Assembly: GCA_039096225.1 (NCBI GenBank)
Contig: JBBPEB010000009.1
Coordinates: 1 to 64,000, forward strand
From: Blastocystis sp. Blastoise
Lineage: Eukaryota > Sar > Bigyra > Opalinata > Blastocystidae
DNA length: 64,000 nucleotides
Reading direction: 5' to 3'
Positions within the stretch are counted from its first letter, which is position 1; every line of letters starts with the position of its first letter. The notes under the pieces were generated by a model. That model had not been told where the DNA came from, ran no database searches, and was given only the letters and a program-made list of their open reading frames with translations. Below, in pieces: positions 1 to 14,541 of the stretch. Made by a program: the position numbers and the translations under genes.

Positions 1-372
1 AATATTTTAAATATTATATAGTTTTTTCATTGAATATAATTTTTATATTAATTAATTATACTTTATTAAATTTTAAAAAAACAATATTTATTAATATAAA
101 ACATACTTTCTATTCTATCATTTGTTTTTTAAAATTTCTGATTTTATTTTAATCATAAAGAAAATAATTCACTCGATATTTACTAATTTTAAACCAAAAT
201 CTGTCAAATAAATATATGAAATAATAAAATTACATGAATAATCATAAACGATCATAAAAATGAATCGATGAAAATTAGCATATATATATATATATATATG
301 AAAATAATAATAAATGAATTAATAATAAAGATAATATAAAAAAGAAATACACTGTTCAATATGAATTAGAAT
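1..372. other. AT-rich flank, no gene seen
   Basis: This is the 3' side of the glycosyltransferase-like gene that ends at 373. It is AT-rich with a short (TA)n at 281-298. I see no reading frame with coding character and no RNA gene. Confidence 0.6.
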
Positions 373-1580
373 TTAAGATAAGCCACAGAATGTTGGTTTT
401 CTTTTCATAAGTGATTGTTTTGTACAATTTGACCAAAATAAACCAATAGATGGTTTTTCGCTCATGTCCCAAGAAGGATTCGGAAGAGAAGCAGGTGAGA
501 AATAGCTATCAAAAGATTCTTTACTGAATACCATTTGTTCTTGTTGTTGTTTATTAGGCTTCGTTTTATCATATACATAAACTCTATTTTTAAATGCATA
601 ATCATTATTTTCACCATTTAGTAATAAGCATAAATGATTATCATTACTGTGTATTAGTCTAATAGGTGCATTTAATACAATAGAAGCTTTATAATCACAT
701 TTACCAATAGCAGCAGTACCATCACCAGCATAACAACGAGCTACAAATGCATTATTTGAAGAAATACGATCGAAAATAAGTCTGTTATCTACAATAGCTT
801 TATGAATAGCATGAGCAAGAGGTGTTTGATCATCAGGTAAGAATATAGAATCACTTAAGAAATATTCTATCCAATCACGTAATACTAATTTAGTTCTCCA
901 ATTCCATCTATAGAATATAGCCCAACCAGAAGGACGGAATAAACCTATATTAACAGCAGACATACCCATATCAGCATTACTTTTCTTAAACATATTCAAA
1001 AGATCTATAGGTGCCTTGGGATCACAGAATAAATTAAATGCATCGATAACTATTGTAACTTCAAAAGGAGTAGCACCAAAATATAAGGCACGTGTAAATA
1101 ATTGTCGACGTGATGTATTGATATCAGAAATAGTATAGGTTTGAAAGAGGTGTTTTTCAGGTATAATAATAACATTTGAAAATAATGAGAGACTCTCTTC
1201 AGGTACAGGAAGAGGAGTAGCTATAGCACAATGTACCTATATATATACAGAAAAAATTGATGAATAATAATTAAGAAAAAATGATTTACTCATAAGTGAA
1301 TGATATAGTTAAATAATATAGTATATGTAAAGTATATACATTTCGATTTAAAGTTTTGAGCATTTTAACAAAATTGATAGTTTCAGTTAATGATCTTTGA
1401 TGTTCTTGTTCATTGCGACCATAAGAGATAAAATAATATCCTTTTCCTCTTTTCTTCGATTCATCAATTGTAGGACATCCATTTGGACAAAGATAAGAAG
1501 GCTGTGTACCATAATGTATACTTATAAGGCTGTTCCTACATAATAATAAAGATATTAATAGTAATAAAGATATTAATAAT

Positions 1581-1648
<68 letters not shown>

Positions 1649-1689
1649 TAATAATATTAATTAATAAAGATATTAATAATAATAAAGAT

Positions 1690-1739
<50 letters not shown>

Positions 1740-2501
1740 TAATAATAATAACTATATTAATAAAAAAAATCAACAGAAGATTCATAATAATGATAAAACC
1801 ATACATATCTGTTGCTGTAACACTAGGGGGTACCATTGCTAAACATTCTTTTTGTACACAAATAGGACAATTCTTTTCATCCACTTGTGGACATTCTTTC
1901 TCTTCCACTTTTGGACATTCTTTCTCCTGTATAGTGACAGGAGGACATTCCTTTTGAGTTTCACAAATAGGACATTCCTTTTGAGCTTCACAAATAGGAC
2001 ACTCCTTTTGTGTTAAACAAGCAGGACATTCTTTTGTTTCAGATATTTGACATACTGGACAATCTTTGATACTATCATCAGGTAGAGTTGGGCATTCAAC
2101 TGGTGGAATACATTCCAGATCTATTTACATAAAACAATATTATACACAAATCTTATAATTGAGCAACATACCTCCTGTACTAGCCCTTATGTAATAATTA
2201 TTATTATCTGTGAACGTATGAACATAAGGAATCTAATAGATTTAAAAGAGATACACAAAATAAAATAATAAAACTAATTAAATGTTAAATACAGAAAATT
2301 CATCATTTTCTAATGTGAGTTGCCCCATTTCAGAAGCTTCGAGTATCTATATATTCAAGTTAAATATTAAATGAGTTGATATCTTAAAATACAATGACAT
2401 ACACGAAGATAACTCATAGAAACAAGGAAATAAAATATAGTGTAAAGAACAACGCAAAACACTATTTTTAAACTAAGGAATTCACCTTGACTTCTTTTCA
2501 T
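373..2501 (-). CDS. type II membrane glycosyltransferase-like protein with Cys-Pro stem
   Basis: Six exons (2403-2501, 2293-2346, 2172-2232, 1805-2120, 1340-1535, 373-1236) give 529 residues, with phases agreeing at every junction. Residues about 12-30 form one hydrophobic span after a short basic N-terminus, the type II topology of Golgi glycosyltransferases. Residues about 75-165 are a stem of Cys-Pro repeats (units like KECPIC and KECPKV every 10-11 residues). The C-terminal ~360 residues look like a GT-A nucleotide-sugar transferase: a segment with ARG-rich TSRRQLFTRALYFGATPFE is followed by VIDAFNLFCD at about 304-313, where DxD-bearing families carry the metal site. Here the motif reads DAFN, so activity is uncertain. 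The family call is inference; the topology and repeats are seen directly. Intron 4 (1536-1804) is filled with TAA triplets. Confidence 0.72.
1551..1745. repeat. (TAA)n microsatellite in intron
   Basis: Interrupted TAA triplet runs fill the fourth intron of the glycosyltransferase-like gene. On the gene's sense strand they read TTA. Confidence 0.9.
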
Positions 2502-3235
2502 TTGATTGAGTAGAAATAAAAATATATATGTACTTTTTTAAATTTGAAAGCTTTTTTTATATTTCGTGATTAGTTTTAAAAAGCCCTTGAAAATCTGTTG
2601 TTATTCGTAAATATGAAACATTTTTTCTTATTTGTATCTTTTTTCAAAAATGTATTATTTAAACATATATCGTTCAATTTAATATAATTGAACTATTTAA
2701 ATAGTCACAGACATTTAATTTAGATAAAAAAAATACAAATGGAGTGAAAAGTTTTCATATATATAAAAGTATTTCAAAGAAATATGGTTCTGTATTTGCC
2801 ATAATATTATTTACATATAATATTTATTTTCCTACCCTATTCATAATAAGTAATGTTAGATTTGATATCTTTAAGTAGTGAATACACCTTTATTTATGTA
2901 AATATGCTAACCTCTGTTTGTTTGTAAATAGAATTATAAGTTTTTATTGCAATCATATAACCAATTGTCCGTTTTAGTTATACATTTATTTCTTAATTGT
3001 CGTTTATTAATATACCATATATGCTACACAATTATTTATTAATTATTTAATTTGTTTAAAATGAGTATTATCAAATTTAAAATACAAAAAAAGTAATTTT
3101 AAAAATAGACTATATAAGAAAGTAATGATTTGTTTAAATTATTATTTTTTAATATACTACTTTTTAAAATAAAGGATGATGAATTTAGAAATTACATTAT
3201 TTTTCTTGTAAATTTAAAATTCATTCAATTTTCAA
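2502..3235. other. intergenic spacer, no gene seen
   Basis: AT-rich spacer between the start of the glycosyltransferase-like gene and the stop of the deubiquitinase gene, both on the minus strand. It should hold the promoter of the former. No conserved motif is recognisable. Confidence 0.6.
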
Positions 3236-5306
3236 TTATTTTTTATAATAGGATAAAGGTGAATTTATGAGATCTTCAAAGGAATCTGTATAGAATAATA
3301 AATAATAAAAATATAGAAAAATCAATAATAAATATACGTTGTATATAGTTATCATCTAGTTTGGATTGAATTGAATTTTGTGTTACCTTATTAGCCGATT
3401 GTATGTTTTGATTATTGTTATCATAAAAATGTTGATTATTATAATTATTATTTTGATTATTATCATTATTATTTTGATTATTATCATTATTATTTTGATT
3501 ATTATAATTATTATTTTGATTATTATCATTATTATTTTGATTATTATCATTATTATTTTGATTATTATCATAATTATTTTGATTATTATCATAATTATTT
3601 TGATTATTTTCATTATTATTTTGATTATTTTCATCATTATGTGACATAGAATATGAAACATATGTTTGAGAAGGAGTTATAAAAGCATTCGATTGAGTAG
3701 TATATTGATTATTGGATATATTTCTATGATGAAGATCTTCAATTTGACAATTATAAGGTAGTGGAGGATGAGGAAAAGGGCAATAGGATCGAGTATTAGG
3801 TGATAATAAAGGATAAGAAGAGATAGAAGTAGAAGGAGATGTTTCAGATTGTTTATTATCGGATGAATAGACTGAAAGATTTCCATTAGAAGATGCCTGA
3901 TTCATACAACTATCATATTCATGATTATTGGAGGAATTAGGAATGGACAATGAAGAGATCTTATTACATATATTGTGTTTTTCATTTATTATTTCTATTG
4001 AAGAATCACGTTCATGTTTCATAGATATATTAGTTAATGAATTGTCATTTTTATTATCTATATCTATATCTCGATTTATATCTATATTTATATCAAGATC
4101 CATATTCGTTGTGTTTTTAGAAGAAATATATTCGTTATTATTATTATTATTATTTTCTTTATTATTTTCTTTATTGTCTCCATTATTCTCAATACTATTA
4201 TTATTACTCTCAATATTATCTCTTTTATTTTCATTATTAACTCTTTTATTTTCATTATTAACTCCATTATTTTCATTATTATTATTTTCTTTATTAATAA
4301 TTTCATTGCTATTTACATTTATATCTAGAGATATATACCTGCGAAGACCTTCTTTATCATAATCATTTAAAGAATATTTATTATTATATATATCTTTCAA
4401 AAGTTGTGACGGATTCATACAAAATAAATATGAGCCAATAGAAGCGAGAGAGAGATCTGGATTCTTTTTATATGTGATTAATACAGGCATATGGGAATAT
4501 CTATACAATATATATATAGATCAGTATATAATGATTATGACTAAGTAACGAATAAAAATGAATATAAATAAAAGTTTACAAATCATATAAAAAAACATAA
4601 TAAAATGTATAAATATATTAAAATAGGTTTACTTTACAATATTCAGTATCATATCCTCAAAGCAACTATAACCATAAGTCTTTGTATCATCATATCTAGA
4701 ATAATATATAATAGTATATATCGTATTTATGATTTAAAAAAAAATATAATAATTATCATATATATATATATATACAGAATCCAGTAATTCTGTTGAGTAT
4801 TAAGAATATAAACAATATAATGTCCCTTAACGAAACAGATAATACTGAATAATTGATAGACCACATGTTCTTGAACATGTGTGAGTTGAGAGGGTAACAG
4901 GAAGGGAGAGAGAAGAGACACAAATGAGGACAAAACATCATTAGGCAAACCAGATCGATCATGCATCTATATATATATATATTATATTATATTATATTAT
5001 ATTATATTATATTATATTATATTATTATTTATATAAAATAAAGAATCATAAGTTATTATGCATATATGTATATTGCAAGATATCATTTATTTATTTATAT
5101 ATAATATAAATAATCATACAAGTTATATTCTATATTTTTATTTAGATATTATTTATATATATATAACAAAAAAAGGAATTATACAAGTTATAATATACAT
5201 ATATATACAAAAGAGATAGTAAGATAGAGAGGAAGTTCATAAATTTGAAAAAGAGATCCACAAGTGATATTTCGAGATATACAGGAACAACTATTGATAT
5301 AGAATA

Positions 5307-5371
<65 letters not shown>

Positions 5372-5442
5372 CAAGAATGAATTATTTTGATGACAATTAT
5401 CACAAATAGGAGACTTTAATAGATGATGACATTTAGAGCACA

Positions 5443-5479
<37 letters not shown>

Positions 5480-6336
5480 AAATAATATATATATATATTA
5501 TAATAAAAAAATAATATATATATATAATTTATAATAAAAAAATAATATATATATATAATTTATAATAAAAAATAATAATATATATATAATTTATAAAAAA
5601 AACTTCTAATACTATTGAAATACTTTAATATGTCGTTTATTAATATATAAATGAATTAATTGTTCAAAAGGTGAATAATCCATTAATACTAAATTATTCA
5701 AATATTCCTGAATAGCCTAAAAAATAAATAAGTTAAGAGTAATTATGAGTATATATAAATAGAAGAATCCTAATATATACCAATACATAAGGCATAAAGT
5801 CATGGATATTCAGTGAAATAGAAAACAGATGTGTTTCTTCATTATTTATAAATAAATTTCTATTTGTACTAAGAATTAATGGATCAAAATAACGATGAGC
5901 AACACAACAACAAGGAACACGATTCAATTCTTCTCGATTCATACAATATTGTCTATCATGATGATGAATCTCACTTAATATATCCGAAAATAATTCTGAA
6001 GAATCACCAATATCATCTATATCATCATAATTATAAATTTGAAAAAAATAAAATGAAAAAAATACTAAATGGATATTTGTTTTGAAATCTTTTAAAGATA
6101 CATATACGAAGATAGGTTACTTTTGTCGAATTCATGTTGGTCATACTTATCAATAATCTACGTAGCTCACAAACAAGGCATTCACTATTGTGACATTGAT
6201 TTTGTTGATTTTCATATCTAGAAGAAAAGCAGAACTCTTGTACAAATTGATCACAATGATATAAAAATTGTATGACTGCATTTACATAACAATTATTTTC
6301 ACCATAATCATTTTCTAACACACATAAGTTATTCAT
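3236..6336 (-). CDS. USP53/54-like ubiquitin C-terminal hydrolase (peptidase C19) with poly-Asn tail
   Basis: Nine exons (6108-6336, 5781-6016, 5624-5716, 5373-5443, 5209-5290, 4776-4966, 4633-4695, 3338-4500, 3236-3285) give 725 residues. It is a cysteine protease fold that removes ubiquitin. The Cys box GENNCYVNAVIQFLYH carries C16, the His box CFVKGHYIVYI carries H286, and WILYDD supplies the acid D303, so the triad looks intact. Exons 2-3 carry DIGDSSELFSDILSEIH, typical of the USP53/54 group. Exons 4-5 hold a Cys-pair insert (CSKC...CDNC...CSC...C) that could bind zinc, followed by LPLYLTI. The start lies only 15 residues before the catalytic Cys. The last ~370 residues are low complexity, with an NNQNNND heptad array. 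The last junction (exon 8 to 9) was chosen because GTATAT and an in-frame stop fit; an alternative donor near 3388 would give a shorter tail. Confidence 0.85.
3425..3640 (-). repeat. 21-bp coding minisatellite (Asn/Gln heptads)
   Basis: About ten tandem copies of a 21-bp unit encode seven-residue NNQNNN(D/Y) repeats within the deubiquitinase tail. Copies alternate between Asp and Tyr at one position. Confidence 0.85.
5310..5366. repeat. (TA)n microsatellite in intron
   Basis: An almost pure TA run in the intron between exons 4 and 5 of the deubiquitinase gene. Confidence 0.9.
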
Positions 6337-7219
6337 ACTATAACATATATTAATATTAATGTCATAAATAAAAAAAAATAATTTATATACGATACTTGCA
6401 CAAATTTTATTAAATTAAAGAATAACAAATCTCAAAAACTAGAAAGAAATTCTTTCTTTCTTCTTTTTCTATTTTTCTTCAAAAAACTGTCTACTCGTCA
6501 CTTTTTATCGTAAATTATAATTAAAAAACACATTAAAATCATTTGATGCAAAATATACGAAGATGAAATGAAATTTAAAAAGTCAATTCTATAACTTTAA
6601 CACAAAAAAAAAATATAAGATTATTGTTAATCTGTTCTTTTTGGCTCATTCAAGCAAATCATTAAAGTGATGAACTATAATATAAATTAAATAAATAATT
6701 CAAATTCTTTAGAATCAACAACAAAAACCATTATTAAAGAAAAATTGTTTTGATTATACAGAGGATTATTCATTTATTGCATACCACACCAATAAAATAA
6801 ACGTATAAACAAATACGAATACCAAAATAGTCATTAAACGATATTTTCAATAGCAAAAACATAAAATCCTATTCATTTTAGCGTTAATTCTCTTGAATCA
6901 TTTTTAATCATTTACATATTATTCACACATCATAATATACAAAACATAGATAACAATGACAATAATTATAAAAACTTAACCATTCACAAATTAGAATCGA
7001 TTTATCTTCTTTTGAGAATACTTGATGTGTTTATACAAATCTGAGTATTATTATATCAACACTATTTACTTTAACAGACAAAAGAAAACACTAAAAATAC
7101 AATAAAATGAAAAAATAAAATATGTCTGGACAAAAGTAGATATTCATGGGAAAATACTAATCGGGTTTTATTTTTCTTAAAATAAACTCATAATAATACA
7201 TTTTTATTGAATCTAGAAT
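6337..7219. other. divergent intergenic region
   Basis: This region separates the start of the deubiquitinase gene (-) from the start of the surface-protein gene (+). It must contain both promoters. It is AT-rich, with a pyrimidine-rich stretch near 6450-6480. No open frame with coding character and no RNA gene is visible. Confidence 0.6.
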
Positions 7220-8726
7220 ATGAATCATTTGATAATATTATTGCTATTGTTTTATTTCACTAAAACATGTATGTTTATAGCTCTATTTATAGAATAAGTA
7301 GATAATGATCTATTTTTTATATAGTCAGTATCACTTGTGAAGCTCCGTCTGTACCATTTAAGATAACTCGTGTTACTCAATATAATCCGTCTGAAGAAAC
7401 AGTTCATTTATATAAAGGAACATCACAAACTACAGATAATCTTGTTTGGGAATTAATTTTAGAGGATGCAGATACATTAAAAACTCTTGTATATGAAGTC
7501 TGCTTGATACTTGGTAATCAATATACTATTGTGTTGGAAGATGAGTATTTTTTGTTTATTTATTATGAATAGTTTTTTTTTTGTTTGATTATTATGAATA
7601 ATTTTTTTTTTGTTTGATTATTATGAATAATTTTTTTTGTTTGATTATTATGAATATATATATATATATATTTTAATTATTATGAATATATATATTTTAT
7701 ATATTTCCATCAATTGAATATATTCGTAATTCTAGTTACTTTGATGGATGGGATAGTGGTTCAAGTGTTAAAATCGAATATAATAATCATGTTTTCTTTG
7801 AAGGATCTGTGTCTGTTATACAAGAAGATAAATATGTTTCTACTTTCTATAGTATGTATTCTTATATATAAATTATATGAATTTACTATATATATATATT
7901 CTTATATATAAATTATATGAATTTACTATATATATATCTTATGTATTCTTATATATAAATTATATGAATTTACTATATATATATATTCTTATATATAAAT
8001 TATATGAATTTATGATATATATATCTTATGTATTCTTATGTATAAATTATATGAATTTACGATTTATGTTTTTATCTATAAATAATATTAATCTATGATA
8101 TATATATTTAGCTACACTTCCCTTATTGCCTACAAAGTTATGGAAATATAATACAGAAGGTCAATTAGATTTATTATGGGCACAACAAAATTATGAGGAT
8201 CAAACATGGTCAACTTCTTCCATTGGCTCTTTTCCTAATTATAATTCTATTAGTCGTTATTATCGATATACAACAACTGTTCAAGACCCAAATGCATATG
8301 TAGTTCATTTTGATATTACTTCTAAAACTGGCTTCATTTTGTATCTTAATGGATATTTTGTTTATAAATGGGGATTACCAGAGTATATATATATATATAT
8401 ATATGATTAATAATATTCTATACTAATAATATATATATAGAAATAGTACTTGTACTACTCCTTCTGAAGAAACTCTTTCTTCTTCTATATCTATACCGTA
8501 TCTATTTATCTATTATATATTTAATTTATATATTTATTTTTTTTTTTTGATTATTTTAATTATATATATATATAATACTATAGTCTTTACATTCCTCTGT
8601 CTCCTTATATATCTTCTTCTTCTTCTTCTCTTGTTATTTCAATTGAAGTTCATGTAACTGATGATTTATTATCGACTTCCGATGTATTTAATATTCAATC
8701 AGATCTTTTCAATGAAGCAGGTATAT

Positions 8727-8765
<39 letters not shown>

Positions 8766-11700
8766 TTATTATTATATTATTATTATTGTTTTTATAATAT
8801 TTTATATAATGATAATTTTATAATATACTCTTATTCTATATATATATATATATATATATAGAAGGTATTCGTATTGATAAAAAGTCAGGGACAAAGGAAT
8901 GTGTTCCTGATAATACAGAGAATATACTGAATTCATGTGAACAATTATTCGATGATTCCTTAAATAATAAATACTTAACTCCTAATGATATCAATACTCT
9001 AACAGTTACTTATCAATTCCCGAATCATGGGTATATATTATTATTCTATATTGAACTTATGCTTTTAGTATTCATATTCTGTATTACCATTATTACTATA
9101 TATTATATCTATAATTATACCTATGCATCTTCTCCCTTCTATGTATTTCTTATCTTTCTTTATCTTCTAGTGCGTCTTGGTTCAATCGTTATTCTATTAT
9201 AAGTGCTGATGATGTCCCTGAAAGAGACCCAAATGGATTTAAAGTCTATGGATCTATAGATAATGGAGCTACTTGGTTTCTTATCGATAACCAAATCTCT
9301 ACAGACTGGACAATTCGTTATCATGAATATATATATACAATTCCTTCAAATAGAAAAGTCTATTCCCAAATCAAATTTTTCTTTGGTACATTTTTTTATT
9401 ATTACTTTTTTTTTTTTATTTTTTTTAAATTTTATTATTATTTGTTTATTTATTATTATTATTTAATTAATATAATTATGATTACATTATACGCCTTTCT
9501 AGAATCTTCTAAATCAGACAGTCGGCTTCAGATTACAGATATTCGTTTTTATGCAACTAGTGATGCTATCCTTCCTTCTGGACTTCAGTATACTACGAAT
9601 GTTATATTATTAGAAGGACAAAGTACTGTTTCTCTATCGCCTATTTCCACGGGAATGACTGATTTCTCAATATCCCCTTCTCTTCCTGAAGGTTTATTTT
9701 TAAATGTTAATACAGGTAATATATATGGTGATATCTCTCATATATATCAAACGAGTAACTTTACTATCTCTGCTTTTGATGGTAACACAAATACAGAAAC
9801 TTCTTTTGAACTTACTTTTCAAATAGTTGGTATATACTATTATTTTAATCATTCTATTATTTTTATTCTACTTATTTGAGATATTAAAATTCTTATTTTT
9901 TATAGTTTTTTGAGATATTAAAATTCTTTTTTATTCTACTTATTTGAAACATTATAATTCTTATTTTATTCTACTTTTTTGAGATATTAAAATTATACTT
10001 ATTTGAGAAATTAACATTTTTATTATTATTATTTCATCTACTATACTCTACATTATTATTATTTTCTCTACTATTCATTATCTATAGGATGTATTCAGCC
10101 ATTAAATTCAGTTGTTATCTTCCGAAAAGTGAATAAATCAAAAGGATCTGAAGAAAGTTTTACTGTCTATTCTTCAAGTCATTCTCAACTATTTATATCT
10201 ACGGGTATTGATAATGGTAATGATCAACTAATACAAGAATGTATATTATCAGATATATTAGAAATAGAATTACATGATGATAATAATAATGGATGGGATG
10301 CAGGCGCATATCTAGAAATATCTATTCAATATTCTACATCTCTATCTTTTGTTCTAAATCGTCTCTATTTACTTTCAGGTACAACTATTACTTATCATGT
10401 GAATACTCAATTAATTCTTCCTCCACTCTCTTCTTGGTCTTATTTCCCCGTGGAAACAGAAATACCCAATCAATGGGAACAACCCTCTTTCGATTTCTCT
10501 ACTTGGAATACTATGAAATTCTCTCCTATTCCTTCTGTTAATAATAATATTATTCTCTTAAAGAAAACGATTCATATAGATTCTCTTACTAATTATCAAG
10601 GATATAAATTATTCCTTAAATCTAGAGCAGGTACTCTTGTCTATATTAATGGTCAAGAAATATATATGAATTATCTCTTATCTTCATCTCTTAATATTAA
10701 TACAACACCTACAGGAAGTGATAATACATATATATGGAATACTATTACTGGTCCTATATCTCATTTCAATCATTCTTCTACAATTACTATATCTATTGCT
10801 CATATTGTTCTACCCTCATCATCATCATCATCATCTTCATATTCTCTTGATATGGAATGTGTATTAAATCTTATTACAGATTCATCTACTCCTCTCTATA
10901 TTACAGGTACTTATTCTACTAATGATAATGAAGCAAATGCAAATTATCTTTTTGATGGAGATATCTCTACAAGATTTAGAACTTCTCAACATAATTCAAT
11001 CGCTGAAAAATATATTTCTTTCTCTTTACTGAATCATAATTCATATTTTATTAATAAATATTGTGTTATTTCAAATTGGGATACTCCTGATTCTGATCCT
11101 TCTGATTGGTCTATTTATGGATCAGATGATGAACAAACTTATACTTTATTAACATCAGAATCAAATATATCTTGGGAAGAAAGACTTCAACGACAATGTT
11201 TCTATATACCTACAAATACAAAATTATATCATTCTTATAAATTTTCTATTACAAAAGCATCTACTATTAAAGATAATAATCGTTATATGCTTACAGAATT
11301 AGAATTCTATATGGAAGATTTTGAATCTCTTATAATCCCTCCATTATCATTTACACCTTCTAATCTTGTTGCTTATAAACATATTCAAATTCCTGCTTTA
11401 TTAGTAAATTCTATATATTATTATAATTTCACAATTTCTCCTTCTCTTCCTTCACCTCTTTCTTTGGATTCTTCTAATGGTTATATTAATGGTATTCCTA
11501 CTTCATCTCATCCAGATCAAATCTATACACTTTATGCTACAAATATATTTGGTATTACTTCTTCTTTTATTATTAATTTCTCAGTTATTGATTGTACTTT
11601 CCCTGATGCACTTTTCTCTCTTCAATTTACATTCTCTGGTAATGCTATTGAAGCTGGATGGGTTCTTAAAGATTATAATTCTATAATTGTTGATTCTCGT

Positions 11701-14448
11701 GTATCTTTAGTATCTTATTCTACTCAAACATTCAGTTATTGTCGTCCTTTATCTGTATATACATTAACACTTACAGATAGTGCAAATGATGGATGGGGAG
11801 ATGGATCTCTTATTGTTACTTTAGAAGATGGTACATCTCTATATACAGGAACACTTATGTATGGTGAATCTCCTAAAGTCATTACATTTACAATTGGTCG
11901 ATTATTAAATCCAGTCAATACTTCTTGGAAAATAAAAAATAATGTTATTTCTACAGAAACAGGATGGACTTCAATTTCTTTTAATGATAATAATTGGAAT
12001 ACTGCTACAACTAGTTCATTACTTATTCCTCAAGGTACTACTCAATATTATCGTACATCTTTTTCACTTACTACTATTAATTCTGCATTTGCAGGTATTC
12101 AAATTACTACAAATACTTATGCGGGTATGATTGTATATGTAAATGGTATTGAAGTAAGACGTATTAATATGCCTGAAGGAATTATTACTTATGATATGGA
12201 AGCTACAGATGAATTTGAATCTTATACATCTTTTACCTTCTCTATGTCTATTAATATTGTTCCTCTTTATATTGGTAAGAATGTAATTTCTATTGAACAT
12301 CATAAACGAATGAATATACCTGCTTCAAATCAACTATCTCTTCAAGTTTCTTATGTATCTACTAATGAATATCGTGTTATAGATGGAACTGCTTTCTCAG
12401 ATATACTTAAAGAAGGAGATGAAGGACATATCATGCTTTGGGATAATAATATTTATACTAAATTCTTATCGGGTCCTCGTTGTATTGGTGCTATTTTCCA
12501 ATATACATATAATAATGAACGTCGTGAATATATTAATCATTATAAAGTAACTAATGCAAATGATTGTAATACGCGTCATCCCTCTGCTTGGAGACTTGAA
12601 GCTTCGAATGATCATGGTATTACATGGTCATTACTCCATGTATCACGTAATCAATATTGGACTTCCTATCGTCAAACTATGTCTTTTGATTTTTATAATG
12701 CACAAGCTTATAATTCTTATCGTATAGTTGTTACTGAATGTGATAATATAGCTCTTTCTTCAATGTCTTGTGGTGATGGTAATATTCAACTCTCTGAAAT
12801 TGGTTTATATATAATGAATACTTTAGATGCTTGTCCTGCAGAAGGAGATTATAGTCCTGCTCCTGAAGGTGGTTATTCCTTTATTGATTGTCCAATAGGA
12901 TATAGTGGATATAAACGTCGTCCTTGTACAAATCATGTACTTGGTAGTGAACAGAATTTTTGTATTCTTAATAGTCCTTCATCTATTGTATATCCTCATA
13001 ATTATTATACATTATATACATATACACAAGTCAATCTTATTCCTACAATCATAGGATCTAGTTATGCAGTTACTATTACTCCTTCTCTTCCTAATGGACT
13101 TCATTTTAATAATGATAATGGTGAAATCTTTGGAGAATCTACTATTCCTTTATCTCTTACTATATTTAATATTACTGTAACAAACTCTCAAGGATCTATT
13201 TCTACATTATTATCTATTAATATTATTATTCCTACTTGTTCTCAAGAAGGATCTTGGTCTATGACAAATGCTGGTGAATCACTTATTTTACCTTGTGAAG
13301 ATCCATTGAATTATGAAGGATTTAGAAGACGTAATTGTAGTATTGGATATCCTTCTATTTGGTCATCTATTGAATCAACTTGTCAACTTTATTTACCTAC
13401 AATCTCTTATCCTTCCTCTTCTATATCAGGATATAAAAATGATCCTATTTCTAGTATTACTCCTATACTTTCTGGAGGTCTTCTTAATCCATTAACTATA
13501 TCTCCTTCTCTACCTACAGGTCTTTTCTTTGATGATATTACAGGTACTATTTCTGGTACTTCTATTATTTCTATTCATCAAGAATATAGAATAACATGTT
13601 CAAATTCTAGAAGTCAAAGTATATTTGAATTAATGATAGATATAGAAAATGTATATTGTGAAGAAGAGAATATATGGAATAAAACAGAACGATTCTTAAC
13701 AGCTTATGCATTCTGTTCAGAAGAATTTAAAGGTGTTCAAACACGTGATTGTGTTAATAATAGTACAGGTTTAGCTTCTTGGATAGATATTAATGATTCA
13801 AATTGTTATACTTTAGAAGAAATTATTAATCCTCCACAATCTTATATATATATATATTATCCTATTCTTCTTTCTGGTTTAACTGATAATATATTTACAA
13901 ATGCACGTACTTATGAATATTTCCGTTCAATATTTGTAGATTACTTACATGAATATCCTGTTAATTCTACTACTATACAAATAAGTAATATAGAATCAAA
14001 AGAATCTTCTATTAAGATAATGTTACGTATATATATAGATCAATCAAATCAAGATATCATAGCTCCTTTAGTTTCTACATTTATAACAAATCCTATTTCA
14101 GGTTTGACTTCTTATTGTCAAAATAATGATGATTCTCTATTAAAATCTGTTACTGGAACACGTTTAGATGAAGAAGGATATATAGTATATACACATCAAG
14201 AAGAACCAACAGTCAATATTATTCTTATTATAGTTATTATTATTGTTGTTATTGTCATTATTGTTATTATTACTGTTGTTATTATTCTTATGAAAAAAAC
14301 ATCTAAAAGTAATAATAATAATAATAATAAAATTGTTCCTCATGAGAAAATAAATATACAAGTAAACTCTAATGATATTCATAAAGATGTTAATAATAAA
14401 GATGTTAATAATAAAGATGTTAATAATAATAAAGATAATAATAAAGAT

Positions 14449-14487
<39 letters not shown>

Positions 14488-14490
14488 GAT

Positions 14491-14541
<51 letters not shown>

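Noticed and set aside
3378-3661. Poly-Ile frames on both strands
   Set aside because: Shadow frames of the Asn/Gln repeat array in the deubiquitinase tail.
11736-12303. Minus-strand frames within the surface-protein exon
   Set aside because: Antisense shadows of a long coding exon with clear domain content on the plus strand.
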